Source: Desulfatiglans sp. (GTDB lineage: Bacteria; Desulfobacterota; DSM-4660; Desulfatiglandales; HGW-15). From it: 46,740 bases of DNA. Shown here piece by piece: positions 43,257 through 46,740 of the stretch. Below the pieces are notes generated by a model. The model had not been told where the DNA came from. It did not search any database and saw only the letters and a list, made by a program, of their open reading frames with translations. Each line of letters opens with the position of its first letter. Position 1 is the first letter of the stretch. The position numbers and the translations under genes are program-made. The stretch spans positions 1-46,740 of the forward strand of contig JAAZBV010000009.1 in NCBI GenBank assembly GCA_012513605.1, written 5' to 3'.

Positions 43257-43913
43257 CTACTCTTTATCGCTTTTACTCGTCCATTCTCTGAACTTCTGTT
43301 TTTCCTCCGCGCTCATGTTGTTCCATTCCAACCATTTTCTGAATTCTTCCTTTTCTTCCTCACTCAGATTATACCATTCGTCTTTTAGCGCTGTATCTTC
43401 TTTCATGGCAGAGGATTTCTCTATTTGTATCTTATGGTCAGGTTGGCTTATTTTGTATTCTTTGTAGGAAGATTGTCCAATCTGCGTTATCCGAATATCT
43501 GGATTTTCAGCGAACTTCTTAGCTTCCATAATGTCATCAAGCTCGGGATGGATCAATGTATAAAGACCACCCCTTTCCGCGATGAACTTCAGTGCAATAT
43601 TTTCAGACTTGATTTCTTCATTTTTTTTCTTGTCGTAGGGCCAAAACTTAATATAGCGAACCACGATTTCACGCTCACCCGGAGCCACATGAATCTCCTC
43701 TATTGTGCTGAGTATATAATCAGCAACAGATTTGACACGGTGGTCATCAACACTTACAACCTCGATGTCTGCGGGAACCCTTATGCGTGCTGCCTCCGCA
43801 GGTGATACCTCTGATGCATCATAGAACCTGATGGGTTGGCGTTTCATGCATGATAAAAAAGATAAAAATATTCCAATTGAAATCAGGACTGCAAATAATG
43901 ATCTGTATTTCAT
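43257..43913 (-). CDS. Envelope protein of the DUF2057 (YccT/CsgI-like) family, probable lipoprotein
   Basis: The N-terminus is a signal sequence (LFAVLISIGIFLSFLSC) with a Cys placed like a lipoprotein acceptor, although FLSC departs from the strict lipobox. Residues of about 40-150 resemble DUF2057: VPADIEVVSVDDHRV, APGEREIVVRYIKFW and LIHPELDDIMEAKKFAENP. E. coli YccT of this family (CsgI) limits curli assembly. The C-terminal 60 residues are a charged repeat of Glu/Lys-rich helices (LSEEEKEEFRKWLEW and MSAEEKQKFREW). An upstream ATG adds five residues, but GAGGG lies better before the ATG at 43913. Confidence 0.72.
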   Translation of the reverse strand: MKYRSLFAVLISIGIFLSFLSCMKRQPIRFYDASEVSPAEAARIRVPADIEVVSVDDHRVKSVADYILSTIEEIHVAPGEREIVVRYIKFWPYDKKKNEEIKSENIALKFIAERGGLYTLIHPELDDIMEAKKFAENPDIRITQIGQSSYKEYKISQPDHKIQIEKSSAMKEDTALKDEWYNLSEEEKEEFRKWLEWNNMSAEEKQKFREWTSKSDKE

Positions 43914-44230
43914 ATCAACCCTCACCATAAAAACCTTGGAGAAAATAGTGTGATGTGCCTTCTGGCACCTTAGATAAAAGCTATAATAGCTATCTTTTTT
44001 ATGAGCGAATATAGGGAGATAAGCTCCCTATGTCAAGACAATTATAACTGTATGTTACAATGAAAAAGACATGCATAGTCCCTAAAACAATAATACTGTA
44101 TGCCGAAAAAACAAGGCATGTTTATCCGCCGGTATTTTGGTTGGCATTGTCTCTACAGCATACGAAAACATTTGGGTCAAGCACCACAGCAGGGAATGGT
44201 CGCGGCCGTCCCCTGCTGTTGGCACAAAAT
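43914..44230. other. Intergenic region with a 9-bp hairpin
   Basis: A 317-base A+T-rich gap on the strand of two minus-strand genes. ACAGCAGGG (44186-44194) and CCCTGCTGT (44211-44219) form a perfect 9-bp inverted repeat enclosing a G+C-rich 16-base loop, 12 bases past the stop of the 44231 gene. There is no T-run, so a terminator is not certain. The promoter of the DUF2057-like gene should lie here but was not pinned down. Confidence 0.45.
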
Positions 44231-45232
44231 CTATCTCACACTCTGGATCTCTTCAGACATACCCTGCTGATATGTGCTCCAGCCTGAATTCATGCCGTAT
44301 GGACATTGCAGAAATGCGGCCTCTATGCGCCTTATCTGCCCTTTTTCTATCTTGAAAAGCTCTGAAATCTGCCATGTCCAGTTTATTGATAAATGGTCAA
44401 AAAAACCAAATGCAAAAACAATCCCTCGTTCCTGGTCAACTGCCACAAACCTTCGGTCACGGATGCGTGTAACAATACCCTTTAACCCTTCTTCAAACTG
44501 TTGTTTGCATGTCATGCGTGTCTTTGCACCTGTTGTTGGATCGGTTTGCAGCAACACATCCATACCATTTTCAAAACGGACACAGTCATCGGTAAAGGGA
44601 TAATAACCTTTCCCATCGTTTCTCTGAAGGCCTTCAAAATAATAGTCAGCCACCTTTACAAGTTCTTCACGTGACATACGCTCTTTTTCAGGTATGGCCT
44701 GCATATATATTGGGTGCGGCGCACCCATCTTATCTATTGCCTCACCTGTTGGAAGGAATCTGGGTGCCCCACCAGCCTGCTCTTCAGGAAACAGTTTTCT
44801 TTCAGGCCGCATCACAAGTTGCTCAGCCTCGGATATCTTCCCATTGTCATCTATTTTTAATCGTATGGAAACCGCTACTATCTTCTCATTGGCAGGTTGA
44901 CCACCCTGAGCAGGCATATCCGCTTCCTTTACTGTCCCGATATATGCGATCTGCCTCGTCTCTATATCAGGCACATAAAATTTGTAATTTGCCCTTCCTG
45001 ACATACTGTACCACAGACCTTCACCGCCAAGAGGCAGCTGAACGCCATTTTCAGTAAATTTGCAGTCTCTTGCAAACAGATCAAGGCTCGGATTGTTATC
45101 CTTCATGGCATCAAGATATTTATCTATATAGCCCTCAAGACATGCGCGGTCACAGGTTTTGCCTGCACCAAAAGCATAAACTCCGGGTAATAAAAACAAG
45201 ATTACAGTAAAAACCATAAATCCTTTTCTCAT
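44231..45232 (-). CDS. Exported protein with two NTF2/SnoaL-like halves
   Basis: 333 residues with a signal peptide (MVFTVILFLLPGVYAFGAG). Two segments resemble each other: CLEGYIDKYLDAMKDNNP followed by FARDCKFTENGVQLPL near residue 30-70, and VKVADYYFEGLQRNDG followed by FTDDCVRFENGMDVLL near 190-225. Each looks like the first helices and strand of an NTF2-like barrel, so the protein is probably a tandem of such domains. Several Cys residues suggest disulfides outside the cytoplasm. The substrate is unknown. GGAGGGG lies before the ATG. It lies 28 bases downstream of the receiver-LpxC gene and could be co-transcribed with it. Confidence 0.78.
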   Translation of the reverse strand: MRKGFMVFTVILFLLPGVYAFGAGKTCDRACLEGYIDKYLDAMKDNNPSLDLFARDCKFTENGVQLPLGGEGLWYSMSGRANYKFYVPDIETRQIAYIGTVKEADMPAQGGQPANEKIVAVSIRLKIDDNGKISEAEQLVMRPERKLFPEEQAGGAPRFLPTGEAIDKMGAPHPIYMQAIPEKERMSREELVKVADYYFEGLQRNDGKGYYPFTDDCVRFENGMDVLLQTDPTTGAKTRMTCKQQFEEGLKGIVTRIRDRRFVAVDQERGIVFAFGFFDHLSINWTWQISELFKIEKGQIRRIEAAFLQCPYGMNSGWSTYQQGMSEEIQSVR

Positions 45233-45260
45233 AAATCCCCTCCTTTTATTAATTGTTTAT

Positions 45261-46577
45261 TTATCGAAAAGCATCATATATCTTCTGCGTAAAGGCATGA
45301 TTAAAACCGTGTGATGTCATATTTGCTGTTATTCTACCCTGAACCGGGTATCCTAGAAGATAAAGGTCACCGATGATATCCAGAATCTTGTGCCTGACAA
45401 ACTCATCAGGGTATCTAAGGGTTGTGTTAATAACCTCTCCATCATAAATGATAATGTGCGAGTCAAGGTATCCTCCGCCAACCTTCCCCATCTTCTGGGC
45501 CATACCAATATTTTCAAATGTGTTAAAGGATCGGGCCGGGGCTATTTCTTGAGCAAAAGACTGTTTTTTCTTATTAAATGTAAATATCTGTTCAAATATA
45601 GGGGCCGCATAATTGATTCGCATGGAAACCTCAAACCCGTTATAGGGTTCGGCACATATATATTTTTCAGTTTCCTTTTCCATGCCTATGACAAATCTTT
45701 CATTAATAACTATCTTTTTGGATAATGCACCCTGGTTTACTGTCCCTGTTTCCTCTACCAGTTTGCAGAAATCCTCGGCAGACCCGTCAACATTGGGGAT
45801 CTCTTCATCCACCTTGATAAGGGCATTATTAATCTCAAACATATGAAGGGTTGCCATAAGGTGTTCAACAGTGCGGATGTGGCTCCCGTTTGACACAAGA
45901 ACAGTTGAGTTTGCCGGAAAGTTTAATGATTCACGACCAGCAGGATAATTTTCAAGCGATGTTAAATGGGCTGGAATGCGCTGACCATCAAGTGTTTCAA
46001 ATATTATTCCCTGGTTCTCACCAAGGGGGGAAAGAATAATTCCTGTGTTCCTGCCGCTCATAAGCCCTGTGCCGTTTAAAACAATGTTACTCTTAAGGGT
46101 CTTCTGTGGCGTATCAGAATCTATCAATGAGGCGACCCCGGCATTTATCTTTTTATGGCTGATATTTTCCCTGCTGCCGGGGAGATGTATCTCAACATCT
46201 TTTTCACCGTGTGTCTTGAGGGCGTTACTTACCTTTTCTAGTAGTACATCCATATTAAGGGGTTTTTCAAGAAAGTCTGATGCGCCTTTTTTGATTGCGG
46301 TAACCGCAGATGTTATACCCGCATGACCGCTCATCATTATTACCGCTGTATCAGGGTAATACTGCCTGAGTTTAGTCAGCACCTCAAGGCCGTCAATATC
46401 GGGCAGCCATATATCTAGAAGCACAAGGGCGGGAGGCAACTCTGCTGCCTTTTCAAAAAGAGTCTTTGCATCAGGGCAGGTGACTATATCATAGCCTTCA
46501 TCTGAAAAGATCCCCTTGAGAGAATCACAGATGGATTGCTCGTCATCAACTACATATATAGGATATTTATTTGACAT
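45261..46577 (-). CDS. lpxC: Response-regulator receiver fused to LpxC (UDP-3-O-acyl-GlcNAc deacetylase)
   Basis: LpxC catalyses the committed step of lipid A synthesis. Residues 1-122 are a complete receiver: Asp11-Asp12, phosphoacceptor Asp55 in LLDIWLPDIDG, Ser83 and Lys105. A linker of about 35 residues follows. Residues 158-438 are LpxC with zinc ligands and catalytic residues in place: Glu238-His239 (TVEHLMATL), His396 and Asp400 (RHKILDIIGDL) and His423 (SHGFNH). One conserved residue differs: the His of the family's GLHSG-type motif is Met173. Classical LpxC is about 300 residues with no receiver. AAGGA lies before the ATG, so the fusion is the natural reading frame and not an assembly join. 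The cognate kinase is not in the window. Confidence 0.93.
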   Translation of the reverse strand: MSNKYPIYVVDDEQSICDSLKGIFSDEGYDIVTCPDAKTLFEKAAELPPALVLLDIWLPDIDGLEVLTKLRQYYPDTAVIMMSGHAGITSAVTAIKKGASDFLEKPLNMDVLLEKVSNALKTHGEKDVEIHLPGSRENISHKKINAGVASLIDSDTPQKTLKSNIVLNGTGLMSGRNTGIILSPLGENQGIIFETLDGQRIPAHLTSLENYPAGRESLNFPANSTVLVSNGSHIRTVEHLMATLHMFEINNALIKVDEEIPNVDGSAEDFCKLVEETGTVNQGALSKKIVINERFVIGMEKETEKYICAEPYNGFEVSMRINYAAPIFEQIFTFNKKKQSFAQEIAPARSFNTFENIGMAQKMGKVGGGYLDSHIIIYDGEVINTTLRYPDEFVRHKILDIIGDLYLLGYPVQGRITANMTSHGFNHAFTQKIYDAFR

Positions 46578-46597
46578 TAATTTTCCTTACCTGTATA

Positions 46598-46616
46598 CGT
46601 CATTCCCGCGAAGGCG
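46598..46616. repeat. CGTCATTCCCGCGAAGGCG-type repeat fragment
   Basis: This 19-base sequence resembles one half of the widespread 'GTCATTCCCGCG' intergenic repeat, but the matching second half (GGGAATC) is missing. It lies just upstream of the receiver-LpxC gene. The remaining 124 bases to the window edge show no gene. Confidence 0.4.
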
Positions 46617-46740
46617 CATTGGCGTCAAGCTAAGCGACAAATATGGTTTAAATGTTTGTAATAGTTGATTCTTCCTTTTCGTTTTTCATAGCAACAATGG
46701 CGTAGTATTACATGTTCAAGTAATAGTTCAGTCTGGTTAC

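Noticed and set aside
44060-44287. Small plus-strand open frame in the gap at 43.9-44.2 kb
   Set aside because: It overlaps the end of the exported gene at 44231, has no Shine-Dalgarno sequence, and its translation looks random; the region is described as intergenic.

Overview
The window looks like chromosomal DNA from a motile Gram-negative bacterium of the Desulfobacterota (deltaproteobacterial) type. The reasons are a CheZ-type chemotaxis operon with FlaG, FliS and FliD flagellar genes, a six-gene Rnf complex in the order C-D-G-E-A-B, lipid A and Kdo-type envelope genes, and moderate A+T-rich composition. The species cannot be named from sequence alone. No transposase, integrase, phage gene or CRISPR array was seen.

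Positions 1-12.5 kb (plus strand) are a flagellar filament and signalling block. It starts with a 5'-cut TPR-glycosyltransferase, then flagellin (fliC) behind a sigma-28-like promoter, a very long fliD with candidate sigma-54 and sigma-28 boxes, fliS, and two flaG paralogues separated by what looks like the remains of an ABC-transporter ATPase. After these come a receiver-SHOCT protein, a receiver-GAF-HD-GYP c-di-GMP phosphodiesterase, a PilZ-type protein and a histidine-kinase-like protein with a degenerate ATPase domain.

Positions 12.5-23.3 kb (minus strand) are the chemotaxis block. Reading from its upstream end: a lone Hpt protein, a STAS protein, a 1074-residue CheA, CheW, CheB, CheR, an M23 peptidase and an exported protein of unknown function. 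A bidirectional terminator and a candidate sigma-54 promoter separate these from cheZ, cheY and an unknown 155-residue protein.

Positions 23.6-32 kb (plus strand) are mainly envelope and housekeeping metabolism: a kdnB-kdnA pair predicted to make 8-amino-Kdo, nadE, ilvD, and rmlB-rmlA-rmlC for dTDP-rhamnose synthesis (no rmlD in the window). Positions 32-36.9 kb carry an exported Deg-type protease, a small SnoaL-like protein, a DHH-CBS protein that looks like the front half of a larger tRNA nucleotidyltransferase, and a glycerol dehydrogenase. Positions 37-42.3 kb are the rnf operon. The right end has a HAD phosphatase, tRNA-Val(GAC) with its own promoter and terminator, a YccT/CsgI-like envelope protein, an exported protein with two NTF2-like halves, and a response-regulator receiver fused to LpxC, the committed enzyme of lipid A synthesis.

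The most unusual items are the receiver-LpxC fusion, which suggests phosphorelay input into lipid A synthesis. Next come an interspersed family of inverted repeats built from 7-9 bp AAG-containing units that occupy gene junctions, and the ABC-ATPase remnant between the flaG copies. A c-di-GMP module (HD-GYP, PilZ and a catalytically degenerate kinase) sits between the flagellar and chemotaxis genes.
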